A stretch of 64,000 bases of DNA, taken from contig JAQSCO010000005.1 of NCBI GenBank assembly GCA_029945445.1, forward strand, positions 62,001 to 126,000. The letters run 5' to 3'. Position numbers and translations under genes: made by a program. Source of the stretch: Lacunisphaera sp. (GTDB taxonomy: Bacteria > Verrucomicrobiota > Verrucomicrobiia > Opitutales > Opitutaceae). This document shows, piece by piece, positions 26,982-35,497 of this stretch. How positions within the stretch are numbered: the stretch's first letter is position 1; each line of letters opens with the position of its first letter. Below the pieces are notes generated by a model. The model was not told the origin of the DNA. It made no database searches and worked only from the letters and a program-made list of their open reading frames with translations.

Positions 26982-28034
26982 ATGATCTACTACGACACCA
27001 CCAAGATGGGCGCAGCGCGGCACCGGTCGGGGCTGACGCGCCTGACGTCGCGCATCATGGAGGAACTTGGCGGGGTCGTCACCCCGGTCGCCTGGGACGG
27101 CCAGCAACTCACCTTCGCCGCAGGCAAGAACCGCGCGGCGGTTAAATTCGCGCCGGTGGACTGGCTGCTCTCGGTCGAGCAGTTCAGCGAGGCGGAGCGG
27201 CCGGGATTCACGGAGTTTGTGAGCCACCCGCCGTGCCGGCTGGCGGCGATATTTCATGACGCGATCCCAGTGAAATTCCCGCACATCACCTGGCCGCAGA
27301 GCGTCCAGCGGCATCCGGAATATATGAAACTGCTCGCCGGCTTCGACCGCGGCTGGGCCATCTCGGAGGCGACGAAACGCGACTTTGAAGGCTTCTGGCG
27401 CTGGCAGGGCACGCCACAGAAGACGCAGGTGGACGTGATCGAGCTCGGCGCGGACTTCGACGGCAGCCACCGCGTGCAGCGCGACCCGTTGCTGCCAAAA
27501 ACACGGCCGTCGCTGGTGTGCGTCGGTATTGTCGAGCCCCGCAAAAACCAGACGCTCCTGCTCGACGTGGCCGAGACGCTCTGGCGTGACCGGGTGAATT
27601 TCGAGCTGCACATCATCGGCCGCGTGAACCCGCACTTCGGCAAGCCGATCCAGGCGCGGATGCGCGCGCTGCAGAAGCGTAACAATCACTTCCACTTTCA
27701 TGAAGCCGCGGGCGATGACGAACTTGGCCGGCTCTACGCCGAGGCGCGCGCTGTGGTGTTCCCGACCATCGCCGAGGGCTGCGGACTGCCGCTGCTCGAG
27801 GCGCTCTGGCGCGGCGTGCCCTGCGTGTGCAGCGACCTGCCGGTGCTGCGCGAAAACGCAGACGGCGGCGGCTGCCTCGTGGCGAAGCTCAACGATGCGG
27901 CCGACTGGTCGGCGAAACTGCGGACCGTGCTGACCGACGCGGCGGAATGCCGGCGGCTGCAGACCGAGGCGATGGCCCGGCCGCTGCCGCGCTGGGCGGA
28001 CACAGCGCAGGCGATCCGCAAGGCGCTTTGCTGA
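26982..28034 (+). CDS. GT4-family glycosyltransferase
   Basis: About 350 residues from the ATG at 26982 (MIYYDTTKMGAARHRSGLTR). The in-frame ATG at 26940-26942 lies within the inverted repeat and would add residues of repeat origin. The C-domain has LVCVGIVEPRKNQTLLLDV, and the donor motif FPTIAEGCGLPLLEALWRGVP. It resembles the mannosyltransferases of O-antigen pathways (WbdA/B-like C-domains), like the minus-strand GT4 at 29351. The acceptor is unknown. Confidence 0.85.
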   Translation: MIYYDTTKMGAARHRSGLTRLTSRIMEELGGVVTPVAWDGQQLTFAAGKNRAAVKFAPVDWLLSVEQFSEAERPGFTEFVSHPPCRLAAIFHDAIPVKFPHITWPQSVQRHPEYMKLLAGFDRGWAISEATKRDFEGFWRWQGTPQKTQVDVIELGADFDGSHRVQRDPLLPKTRPSLVCVGIVEPRKNQTLLLDVAETLWRDRVNFELHIIGRVNPHFGKPIQARMRALQKRNNHFHFHEAAGDDELGRLYAEARAVVFPTIAEGCGLPLLEALWRGVPCVCSDLPVLRENADGGGCLVAKLNDAADWSAKLRTVLTDAAECRRLQTEAMARPLPRWADTAQAIRKALC

Positions 28035-28035
28035 G

Positions 28036-28091
28036 GGTGGGCGTCGGCCTCCGCACCGACGCCGTCGCCGATGGGGACATCGGCGACCACC
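28036..28091. repeat. double hairpin between convergent genes
   Basis: Two adjacent perfect stems: GGCGTCGG/CCGACGCC (28040-28047 with 28056-28063) and GTCGCCGATG/CATCGGCGAC (28064-28073 with 28078-28087). An outer GGTGG/CCACC pair could close both into a three-way structure. No T-tract follows on either side. It may serve as a bidirectional transcript end or be a palindromic repeat element. Confidence 0.65.
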
Positions 28092-28094
28092 TGA

Positions 28095-29291
28095 TCACAT
28101 CTGCTTTACCGCGTAGGCCATGGCGGCGGCGATTTTTTCCAGATCCTCGTCGCTGTGCAGGGCGGAGACGGCGGTGCGGATGAGATCCTTGCCCGGCGGC
28201 ACGGCCGGCGCGATCGACATGACGGTGAAGACGCCCTTCTCGAGCAGCGCCTGCCAGAAGCGGTAGACGAGTTCCTTGGAGCCGAGGACGATCGGCACGG
28301 CGGGCGTCTCGCTGCCCCAGGTATCGAGGCCGAGGCCCTTGAGCATCTCGCGGTAGCGCTTGGTGTTTTTCCAGAGGCGCTCGAGGTGTTGCGGCTCGGT
28401 TTGCATGACGTCCAGCGAGGTCGAGGCGACGGCGGCCATGCTCGGGCTGATGGCGGCGCTGAAGAGGGTCTGCTTGGAATTGGTGCGGAGATACTCGATG
28501 AGATCGCGCGAGCCGGCGACGAAGCCGCCCGTGCTGGCGAGGGACTTCGAGAGCGAGCCGCAGAGGATGTCGACCTTGTCGTTCATCTTGAAGTGATCGA
28601 CGGTGCCGCGGCCCTGGCGGCCGAGGACGCCGAAGCCGTGGGCGTCGTCGAGCACGGTGAAGCAGCCGGCCTCCTCGCCGATCTGCGCGAGCTCGGGCAG
28701 GCGGCAGACGTGGCCCTCCATCGAGTAGACGCCCTCGACGACGAGCAGCTTCGGGGTGGCGTGGGGCACATCCTTCAGGATCTGGCGCAGGTCCTCGGGG
28801 TTGTTGTGCGAGAAGCGCTCGACGGCGGCCATCGACAGGCGGATGCCGTCCCAGAGGCAGGAGTGAATGTTTTTGTCGGCGAGGACGATGTCGCCCTTCT
28901 GGGCGAAGGTGGCGACGGCCGAGAGGCAGGCGACGTAGCCGGCGACGCTGACGTGGCAGGCCTCGCGGCCGAGGAAGGCGGCGAGTTTTTCCTCGAGCGC
29001 GACGTGATAGGCCCGGGAGCCGTTGGAGATGCGGGCGCCGGTCGTGCTGGTGCCCCAGGTCTTGGCGGCGGTGCCGCAGGACTCGATGACCTTCGGGTGA
29101 AAAGAGAGCCCCAGGTAGTCGTTGCTCGAAAGCATGATCATGTCCCGCCCCTGCAGCCGGATGTGCGTGCCCTTCTGCGCCTCCATCGCGTGATAGTAGG
29201 GCTTGTATTTCAGCCGCAACTTGGTCGCGTAGTCGTCCTGGGCGCGTTCGATGATCGCTTTCTTGGTCTTGGTGAACAGGGACAGGGCCAT
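28095..29291 (-). CDS. alpha-oxoamine synthase, serine palmitoyltransferase-like
   Basis: 398 residues, PLP fold type I. Motifs are MLSSNDYLGLSFHPKV, the aspartate DDAHGFGVLG (about 215) and the PLP lysine GSLSKSLASTGGFVAG (Lys about 249). Members of this family (KBL, BioF, HemA, SPT) condense an amino acid with an acyl thioester. The C-terminal FSAAISPSMAAVAS and the block GVFTVMSIAPAVPPGKDLIR fit bacterial serine palmitoyltransferases or capnine synthases better than BioF. The nearby ACP, ketosynthase and SDR genes support a lipid role. KBL or BioF cannot be excluded without a tree. Confidence 0.75.
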   Translation of the reverse strand: MALSLFTKTKKAIIERAQDDYATKLRLKYKPYYHAMEAQKGTHIRLQGRDMIMLSSNDYLGLSFHPKVIESCGTAAKTWGTSTTGARISNGSRAYHVALEEKLAAFLGREACHVSVAGYVACLSAVATFAQKGDIVLADKNIHSCLWDGIRLSMAAVERFSHNNPEDLRQILKDVPHATPKLLVVEGVYSMEGHVCRLPELAQIGEEAGCFTVLDDAHGFGVLGRQGRGTVDHFKMNDKVDILCGSLSKSLASTGGFVAGSRDLIEYLRTNSKQTLFSAAISPSMAAVASTSLDVMQTEPQHLERLWKNTKRYREMLKGLGLDTWGSETPAVPIVLGSKELVYRFWQALLEKGVFTVMSIAPAVPPGKDLIRTAVSALHSDEDLEKIAAAMAYAVKQM

Positions 29292-29350
29292 GGAGTTGCG
29301 GGCTGACTAGAGGTCAGAAAACCAGCCTTAGCAACCGCAAAGCCCCGCGG

Positions 29351-30517
29351 TCAACCGCGGCGCGGCAGGGTGCGCATCCACGTCGTCAGTTCTTGCGCGC
29401 AATCGGCCCAGGAACGGAAAGCGCGCGCGCGCGCGGCGACGCCCAGCGCGGCGAGCTCGACCGGGTTTTGCAGCAGGCGCCGGAGCGCGGCGGCCAGGTT
29501 GGCCGCGTCAACCGACGCCAGCGCCACACAGCCGCCGCCGCGGGCCGATTCGCCCAGCGCCCCGAGCGCGGAGCAGACGCACGGCTTGCCGTGTTGCAGG
29601 CTCTCGAGGACCGGCAGGCCGAAGCCCTCGGTGAACGACGGATAAACCGTGAACGTGCAGCGCCGGTAGGCCGCGTGCAGTTCCGCGTCGGCCGCCGCGC
29701 CGTGGTAAAGGAGGGGGTGGCCCGCGCGCTGGAGCGCGGCGATCTTCGCCAGCGCGCGGCCGGCCGTGTCGGCGCGCGCGAGCCCGAGCAGTTGCAATTC
29801 GAATCTCAAGCCCTCGGCCCACAGCGCCGCGCAGGCCTCGAGCAGGGCGAGGTGGTTCTTGCGGCCCTCGATGGTGCCGACGCAGAGCACGCGCGGCGTG
29901 GCGGGCGCTGCTTCCGTGGCGGCCGCCGGCACGGGATCGACGCCGTTCGGGATCGCCTGCACCGGCGGCGTCTCGGTCAACCCGAGCCACTGCCAGTAAT
30001 CGCGCAAGCTCGCGGCGGAATCCGCCGACACGGCGGCGACGCCGTCGAACAACAGCAGCTCGCGCAAATAGCCGGGCAGCCGCGCCACGGTGCCGGGCGG
30101 CGTGAGCTCCGGCAGCTTCAGGCCGATGGCGTCGTGGAAGATTGCGACGCGCGGACCGCGGACCGCGCCGAGGATTTCCGGCAGGTGCGCCCCGAGCTGG
30201 GCGGAAAATAATTCGGGGCACACGAGGCCGTCGGCCGCGGGCAGCGCGGATTTCGTCCCGGCGAGGCGGCGGGCGTGGCCCGCGAGGCGTTTGTGCAGCG
30301 GCCATTTCGCGCCGCGCGAGCGGGTGGCGGTCTGGCCGGGCCGCAGGTGGTCGAGTTCGCCGGCGTCGAGCGCGCGCCATGCCCCGAGGTAGGGATCGTG
30401 GCAGACCGCGGTGGCCGGCGACAGCTTCGCCAGCTCCGCGAAGAGCGAGCGCGTCACGCGCTGGATGCCGGTCTGCGCGCGCGTGTGGCTCGTGTGGGTG
30501 GCGTCGAAGAGCAGCAT
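29351..30517 (-). CDS. GT4-family glycosyltransferase
   Basis: 388 residues. N-domain DATHTSHTRAQTGIQRVTRSL with the glycine of the acceptor loop; C-domain RVLCVGTIEGRKNHLALLEA and YPSFTEGFGLPVLESLQHGKP, the donor-binding Glu pair. It is of the same subtype as the plus-strand GT4 at 26982. Its start lies two bases after the stop of the preceding GT-C-like gene (30520), so both belong to one minus-strand operon. Confidence 0.85.
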   Translation of the reverse strand: MLLFDATHTSHTRAQTGIQRVTRSLFAELAKLSPATAVCHDPYLGAWRALDAGELDHLRPGQTATRSRGAKWPLHKRLAGHARRLAGTKSALPAADGLVCPELFSAQLGAHLPEILGAVRGPRVAIFHDAIGLKLPELTPPGTVARLPGYLRELLLFDGVAAVSADSAASLRDYWQWLGLTETPPVQAIPNGVDPVPAAATEAAPATPRVLCVGTIEGRKNHLALLEACAALWAEGLRFELQLLGLARADTAGRALAKIAALQRAGHPLLYHGAAADAELHAAYRRCTFTVYPSFTEGFGLPVLESLQHGKPCVCSALGALGESARGGGCVALASVDAANLAAALRRLLQNPVELAALGVAARARAFRSWADCAQELTTWMRTLPRRG

Positions 30518-30519
30518 GT

Positions 30520-32025
30520 TCAGCCTTTGGGCGGGGCGTCCGCCAGCCGCCAGAAAGTGGTTTCGCCGACGGTGGTGAGCCTGACCCAGCGGCCGCTCAT
30601 GCGCGACTGGGCGTCGGGCGTCTCGAATTCATACAGCGCGGCGTAGACGGGGCGCTTTTCCTCCGCCAGCGCGGCGAGCAGATCCGGCAGCCGCCCGGGC
30701 GTGACCTGGTCCCAGCGAACCACCATCAGGTCGGTGTAGAAATGGAGGGCGCCGCTCACCTGCATGCAGAATACGGCGGAGTCTGGCGGCAAGTGCTCCT
30801 TGGCCCAGTTGGCGGCTTCGAGGTAGTGCGCCTGGCCGGGCGCGATGTCGAACACCTCAAGCTGGCGCGCGAGCCGCAGCTGCCAGCCCGCGCCCAGTGC
30901 CAGCAGGACAAGGAGCCCGGCCCGGGCCCAGCGCGGCGCACCCGGGCGGGCGAGTCCGGCCTGGGCGACCAGCAGGGCGGCGAGGATCAGGACCGGGAAG
31001 GCGGGCAGGATGAACCGCAGATACCACCACGTCTCGCCGGAGTGATAGTAGAAGGCATAGAAGCCGATGAGCAGCACCGCCCAGAGGCCGAGCACGGCGA
31101 AGTCCCGCCGCCGGGCCGCGCGCACGAACGGCACGGCGAGCGCGGCACCGACGAACGGCGTCAGCAGGCGGGGGATCCAGCGGGCGAAGTGCGCGAGGTT
31201 GGGGGACGCGTAGCTGGCACTGAAAGCGGACCAGACTTCCCCGTAACCGGTCGCGAGGGGCCCGCCGTAGACCCGCCAGTTGTAGTAGCAAAAAAAGATT
31301 CCGCCGGGCAGCCCGCCGAGGATGAGGCCGAGGTAGCCACGATAATTCCAACCCAGCGCCACCACCAGCGGCAAGGCCAGCAGAACGTTCGTCGGTCGCA
31401 CCAGCACGGCGAGCGAGACCGCCACGCCGGCCAGCACGCTCCAGCGCCAGTGTTCGCCGCTGCGCAAGGCGGCGGCGAGCGCGGCCAGCGACCACAGCAG
31501 GGCCAGGTGGTCGCTCATGGGCTGAAGGGCCGCGAAGAGGGCCAGCGGGCACAGCCACAGCCAGGCTACGGCGGCGGCCGCCCAGCCCGGGGACAGTTGC
31601 AGGCGGCGGGCGAGGTGCCAGAGCAGGGCACCGGTGCCGAGGGCGGCGAGGATGTTCACGACGGTCGAGGCGTGCCGCCAGCCGGCGACCCAGGAGGCGG
31701 CGAGCAGGTGCAGCGGCAGGCCGATGGGGTAGGTGGGCGCCATGCGCGGGGCGTTTTTGTCCGCGATGAAGCCGAGCGGCTGGAAGGCCATCAGGCCGAA
31801 TTCAGGGTGCGGGTGGCCGGCGGGCATGCGCAGCGGGGCGTGGAAAAGTCCCGCGCCGAGCAGTCGGGCGCTGTTGAAATAGCCCGAGGAGTCCGAACCG
31901 CCGGCGAAGGAGGCGGAAAAGCGCGCCAGGAAAACGGCGTAACCGAGGGCGCCGGCCAGCAGGAGAAAAACCACGGCGCGCGGCAGCCCGGCGGGCGGGG
32001 TGGGGCGGTGCGTGGCAGGTTCCAT
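30520..32025 (-). CDS. polytopic GT-C/GT39-like membrane glycosyltransferase
   Basis: 501 residues with about 10-11 hydrophobic helices. The first periplasmic loop carries SDSSGYFNSARLLGAG, whose acidic residue lies where GT-C enzymes keep their catalytic Asp. The C-terminal about 110 residues form a soluble periplasmic domain (HYLEAANWAKEHLPPDSAVF) common in GT39/PMT-like proteins. Such enzymes use polyprenyl-phosphate sugars on the outer face of the inner membrane. It heads the minus-strand pair with the GT4 gene at 29351. Confidence 0.72.
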   Translation of the reverse strand: MEPATHRPTPPAGLPRAVVFLLLAGALGYAVFLARFSASFAGGSDSSGYFNSARLLGAGLFHAPLRMPAGHPHPEFGLMAFQPLGFIADKNAPRMAPTYPIGLPLHLLAASWVAGWRHASTVVNILAALGTGALLWHLARRLQLSPGWAAAAVAWLWLCPLALFAALQPMSDHLALLWSLAALAAALRSGEHWRWSVLAGVAVSLAVLVRPTNVLLALPLVVALGWNYRGYLGLILGGLPGGIFFCYYNWRVYGGPLATGYGEVWSAFSASYASPNLAHFARWIPRLLTPFVGAALAVPFVRAARRRDFAVLGLWAVLLIGFYAFYYHSGETWWYLRFILPAFPVLILAALLVAQAGLARPGAPRWARAGLLVLLALGAGWQLRLARQLEVFDIAPGQAHYLEAANWAKEHLPPDSAVFCMQVSGALHFYTDLMVVRWDQVTPGRLPDLLAALAEEKRPVYAALYEFETPDAQSRMSGRWVRLTTVGETTFWRLADAPPKG

Positions 32026-32051
32026 TATTTAGCGTTGTCGTGTGCCGGAGG

Positions 32052-32106
32052 GTGCCATTGCTTGCAGAAATGGCACAAACTAAAAAACCCCGCGGCGGCC
32101 GCGGGG
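32052..32106. repeat. two hairpins in the divergent gap between GT-C-like genes
   Basis: GTGCCATT/AATGGCAC (32052-32059 with 32069-32076) is followed by a GC-rich stem CCCCGCGGC/GCCGCGGGG (32088-32106) preceded by six A residues. Read on the minus strand the second hairpin plus T-tract is terminator-like, although no minus-strand gene ends here. Confidence 0.5.
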
Positions 32107-32128
32107 CGGACCGCTCAAAGGCCGGCGC

Positions 32129-33772
32129 ATGACGCCCTGGCAAAAATGGGTGCAGGTGCGCGCCTGGTTTGAGCAACGCGGCCTGGCGCCGGGCGTGCTG
32201 CTGGCCTACGGCGGCCTGGTGGCGGTTTTCCTGGTGGCGCTCGGGCAATTCTACATCCCGGGCAAGGGCTTTACCTACCTGATCAGTTTCAGCGACCAGA
32301 GCCAGACGGCGCGGCTGTCCAAGCTGCGCAAGGTGGACTTCCATGTCGAGCGGGCCTCGGCGGGTTACGACGCGCAATACTACGCGCAGATCGCCATGGA
32401 CCCGTCGCTGCAGAACCGGGAGCTGCGCAAGGCGGTGGACAGCCTGCCCTACCGCGCGCGCCGGATCCTGTTCCCGGCGGTGGCGTATGGCCTCGGCTTC
32501 GGCACGCCCACCGCGATCCTGCAGGCCTACGCCCTGCTGAACGCCGCCGCATGGCTGCTGCTCGCGGTGCTGCTGCTCCACTGGTTTCCCCCGCGCAGTT
32601 GGGATAATTTCATCCGCTGGGCCGGTGTGCTGTTCTCTTTCGGCCTGTGCGTTAGCCTGCGCAATTCACTGGTCGACGGTCCCGCGCTGCTGCTGGTCGC
32701 GTTCGGGCTCTACCTTTTTGAAAAGGGCAAGCCGGCCTGGTCGACGGCCGTACTGGCCCTGGGCGGCCTGGGCAAGGAGACCAGCCTGCTCGCGGCCGCC
32801 GCGCTGCTGCCGGGCCGGGGCGAAGGCGGCCGCGCCTGGGGCCGCGCGGTGCTGCGCGGCAGCCTGGTCGCGGCGCCGCTGGCGCTCTGGCTGCTCTACA
32901 TCTCGCGCGTGGTCGGCCCGGCCGCCGACGTGGGTTACCGCAATTTCGACCTGCCGTTTGCCGCCTACCTGCACAAATGGCGCGAGGTGCTGGCCGCGTT
33001 GCCGGAGGCCTCGCTGCCGGACCTGGGCGCGGTCTGGAGCCTGCTGATGCTAGTCGCGCTGACCGTCCAGCTGGTGTTCCTGCTGGCGCGACCGAACTGG
33101 TCGGCGGCGTGGTGGCGGGTCGGCGCCTCCTATGCGCTGCTCATGATCTTCCTCGGGGATGCCGTGTGGGAGGGGTATCCGGGCGCGGCTTCACGGGTGC
33201 TGCTGCCGATGCAGCTGGCCTTCAATATCCTCGTGCCCCGGAGCCGCGGTTGGACGCTTGTGCTGCTGCTGGGCAACCTCACGCTGCTGGCGGCGCCGAC
33301 CGCCCTCGAGGCGCCGCGCGGCGACGGCTACACGGTGACCGGGCCGGCCGAACTGGTCTACGGCACGGCGGGGGATATCCTGCGCATCGAGTTTTCCGAC
33401 GCGTGGTATCCCGCCGAGCGCTATCGCCAGGACTACTGGTGCTGGGCGGCGGAGTCGGGGCACCTGCTGGTGAAAAACCCGCAGCACCAGCCGCTGGTCG
33501 GACGCCTGCGCTTCGCCGTCAACGTCCGGGGCAGCCGCAATCTCTGGCTGAAGATCAACGGGGAGGACGCGTGGGGCGGTTACCTCACCGAGAGCGCGCA
33601 GGTGAACGTGGTGCTCAACAACATTGTCCTGCAACCCGGCACGACGCGCCTCGACCTGGTCACGGATGCCGAGGGCAAGCAGATCGGCGAGGATCCGCGC
33701 GTGCTGATGTTCCGGCTGGTGAACCTGCGGATCGACCTGCAGCGGATGCTGCCGCCCGGCGCGACGAAGTAG
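32129..33772 (+). CDS. polytopic membrane protein, GT-C-like
   Basis: 547 residues with about 8-9 TM helices in the first about 380 residues and a periplasmic C-terminal beta-rich domain (about 395-540). The first loop contains ERASAGYDAQYYAQIAMDP, which resembles the acidic first-loop signature of polyprenyl-sugar-dependent transferases. The middle contains FGLYLFEKGKPAWSTAVLALGGLGKETS, a stretch common in this uncharacterised family. It is divergent from the GT-C-like gene at 30520. A glycosyl transfer role is inferred from fold and neighbourhood only. Confidence 0.62.
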   Translation: MTPWQKWVQVRAWFEQRGLAPGVLLAYGGLVAVFLVALGQFYIPGKGFTYLISFSDQSQTARLSKLRKVDFHVERASAGYDAQYYAQIAMDPSLQNRELRKAVDSLPYRARRILFPAVAYGLGFGTPTAILQAYALLNAAAWLLLAVLLLHWFPPRSWDNFIRWAGVLFSFGLCVSLRNSLVDGPALLLVAFGLYLFEKGKPAWSTAVLALGGLGKETSLLAAAALLPGRGEGGRAWGRAVLRGSLVAAPLALWLLYISRVVGPAADVGYRNFDLPFAAYLHKWREVLAALPEASLPDLGAVWSLLMLVALTVQLVFLLARPNWSAAWWRVGASYALLMIFLGDAVWEGYPGAASRVLLPMQLAFNILVPRSRGWTLVLLLGNLTLLAAPTALEAPRGDGYTVTGPAELVYGTAGDILRIEFSDAWYPAERYRQDYWCWAAESGHLLVKNPQHQPLVGRLRFAVNVRGSRNLWLKINGEDAWGGYLTESAQVNVVLNNIVLQPGTTRLDLVTDAEGKQIGEDPRVLMFRLVNLRIDLQRMLPPGATK

Positions 33773-33775
33773 CCG

Positions 33776-35380
33776 TTACCAGCCCGCGATGGCCTCGAGC
33801 CGGCGGCGGTAGCGCGCGCCGATGGCGGCCGGGGAAAAGTCCCGTTCGATGGTGGCGCGGGCGGCGGCGCCGAGCCGGCGGCCCAGGTCGCGATCGTCGT
33901 GCAACCGCCGCATCCATTCCGCCGCGTGGTCGATGTCAGGCTCGGCCCACGTCTGGCCCTTGGCGTAGGGGCCGTGGTTGCGGTCGAGCGTGACCGTCGT
34001 GCAGCGCACGGGGCAGCCGTTGCCGGCGTGGACGAACTCCGCGGTGCCGGACCAGTCGGTCGAGATGACGGGCTTGCCGAGATACATGCTCTCGGCGATC
34101 GCGAGGCCGAAGCCCTCCGAGCGGTGCAGCGAGACGAAGCAGTCGCAGGCGGACTCCAGCTCGTAGATTTCCTGCCGGCTGAGCGTCTGCGTGATGAGCA
34201 CCGTGCCCGGCAACGAGGCGGCGGCGGCGCGCAGGCGCTCGAAGTCGGCGGGATTGCCCGGCACGTTGTGCACCTTGATGACAAGGGCGGCGCCATGGCC
34301 CGCGAGCCCCGCGCGGCGGAACGCCTCGAGCACCGCGGCGGGATTCTTGCGCTCCGAGTAGGAGTTGAGGTCGTAAAGGTAGAGGAAAAGGAATTGGTCC
34401 GCCGGCAGGCCGAACCTCGGGCGGCAGTCGCCCTCGGGCCGGGCAAAGGCGATGGCGTGCGGCATGGTCAGCACCGGCACCGGCACCTTCTGCGCGATGG
34501 CCTCGGCGGCAAAACGCGAGGGCGCCCACACCTCGTCGCAGTAGTCGGCGAAATGGATCCACGCATCGGGAAACTCCGGCAGCTCCCACGCCCAGTAGCC
34601 GATGTTGTATTTGCCGCGGCGGAAACCGGCGCCGTGGTGGTGGTCGAGGTCGCGCATGCCGGGCGGGTCGAGGTGGAACACATTCACCGGATACGGGTGG
34701 TCCGGCGACAGGCGGGCGGTGAACGTGTCGTCGCTCAGGGAATTCTTGCAGGGCAGCCGCAGGTCCACCAGCGCGGTGTTGATCCCGGCGGCGGCGGCGG
34801 CGCGCGCCATGCAGCGGACGGACTCGCCGAGGCCGAGGTCGGCGCGGAACCAGCCAACGAGGTTGACGCCGAGCTTGAGAAAGCGGCGGGCGAAGGTGGT
34901 GTTCCACGGCGCGGCGCGGTTGGCGAAATCAAAGAGCACTTCGCCGTCGGCCTCCACGCGTTGGAGGCGCAGCCGGCGATTCCGGGCCTGCGCGCGCCAC
35001 GGCTGCAGGAAACCCAGGCCGGTGACGCGGCCGAGCCACGCGAGCAGGTTGCTGCCGCGGACCCCCGTCAGGTCGAGCGCCAGCACATGGCCGGCGGATG
35101 AGTCGGCCACGGGCAGTGCGAAGTCGAAGCGGAACGGTCCGGCGGGCAGGGCGGCGGGTTGGGCGAGGAGGCAACCGTCGAGCGCGATGAGCAGGCCAAT
35201 TTCGCCGGCGGAAGTGGCGTCAGTGGCGGCGGCGGGCCGCAGCTCGCCGATCACGCTCAGTTGTTTGACGCCGCGGAGCGGGGGCAGGGCCAGTGCGCCC
35301 GTTTCACGGATCCAATAGGAATCGGTCACGACTTCGTCGTGGAAAAGACCGGTGAACTTGGGGCGGCGGCGGGGCGGCAT
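33776..35380 (-). CDS. GT4-family glycosyltransferase with N-terminal extension
   Basis: About 534 residues from the ATG at 35380; the frame stays open a further 2 kb upstream, but that part is antisense to the membrane protein at 35498. The first about 180 residues are a beta-rich region of unknown role. From VNLVGWFRADLGLGESVRCMA (about 195) the protein follows the GT4 pattern, with LYDLNSYSERKNPAAVLEAFR and LHRSEGFGLAIAESMYLGKPVI. The GWFRADLGLGESVR start is typical of GT4 enzymes in repeating-unit polysaccharide clusters. It ends four bases after the convergent gene at 33772. Confidence 0.8.
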   Translation of the reverse strand: MPPRRRPKFTGLFHDEVVTDSYWIRETGALALPPLRGVKQLSVIGELRPAAATDATSAGEIGLLIALDGCLLAQPAALPAGPFRFDFALPVADSSAGHVLALDLTGVRGSNLLAWLGRVTGLGFLQPWRAQARNRRLRLQRVEADGEVLFDFANRAAPWNTTFARRFLKLGVNLVGWFRADLGLGESVRCMARAAAAAGINTALVDLRLPCKNSLSDDTFTARLSPDHPYPVNVFHLDPPGMRDLDHHHGAGFRRGKYNIGYWAWELPEFPDAWIHFADYCDEVWAPSRFAAEAIAQKVPVPVLTMPHAIAFARPEGDCRPRFGLPADQFLFLYLYDLNSYSERKNPAAVLEAFRRAGLAGHGAALVIKVHNVPGNPADFERLRAAAASLPGTVLITQTLSRQEIYELESACDCFVSLHRSEGFGLAIAESMYLGKPVISTDWSGTAEFVHAGNGCPVRCTTVTLDRNHGPYAKGQTWAEPDIDHAAEWMRRLHDDRDLGRRLGAAARATIERDFSPAAIGARYRRRLEAIAGW

Positions 35381-35497
35381 GCGGCGGGAGCGTGGGCGCG
35401 GATTAACGCCGAGGCGCCCGGGCTTGTAAATCTGGAACTGCCGCGGCGTCTTTTCGCTTTGCAAGCCAATCCGGCCAAGTTGAGATGAGAGCACCCC

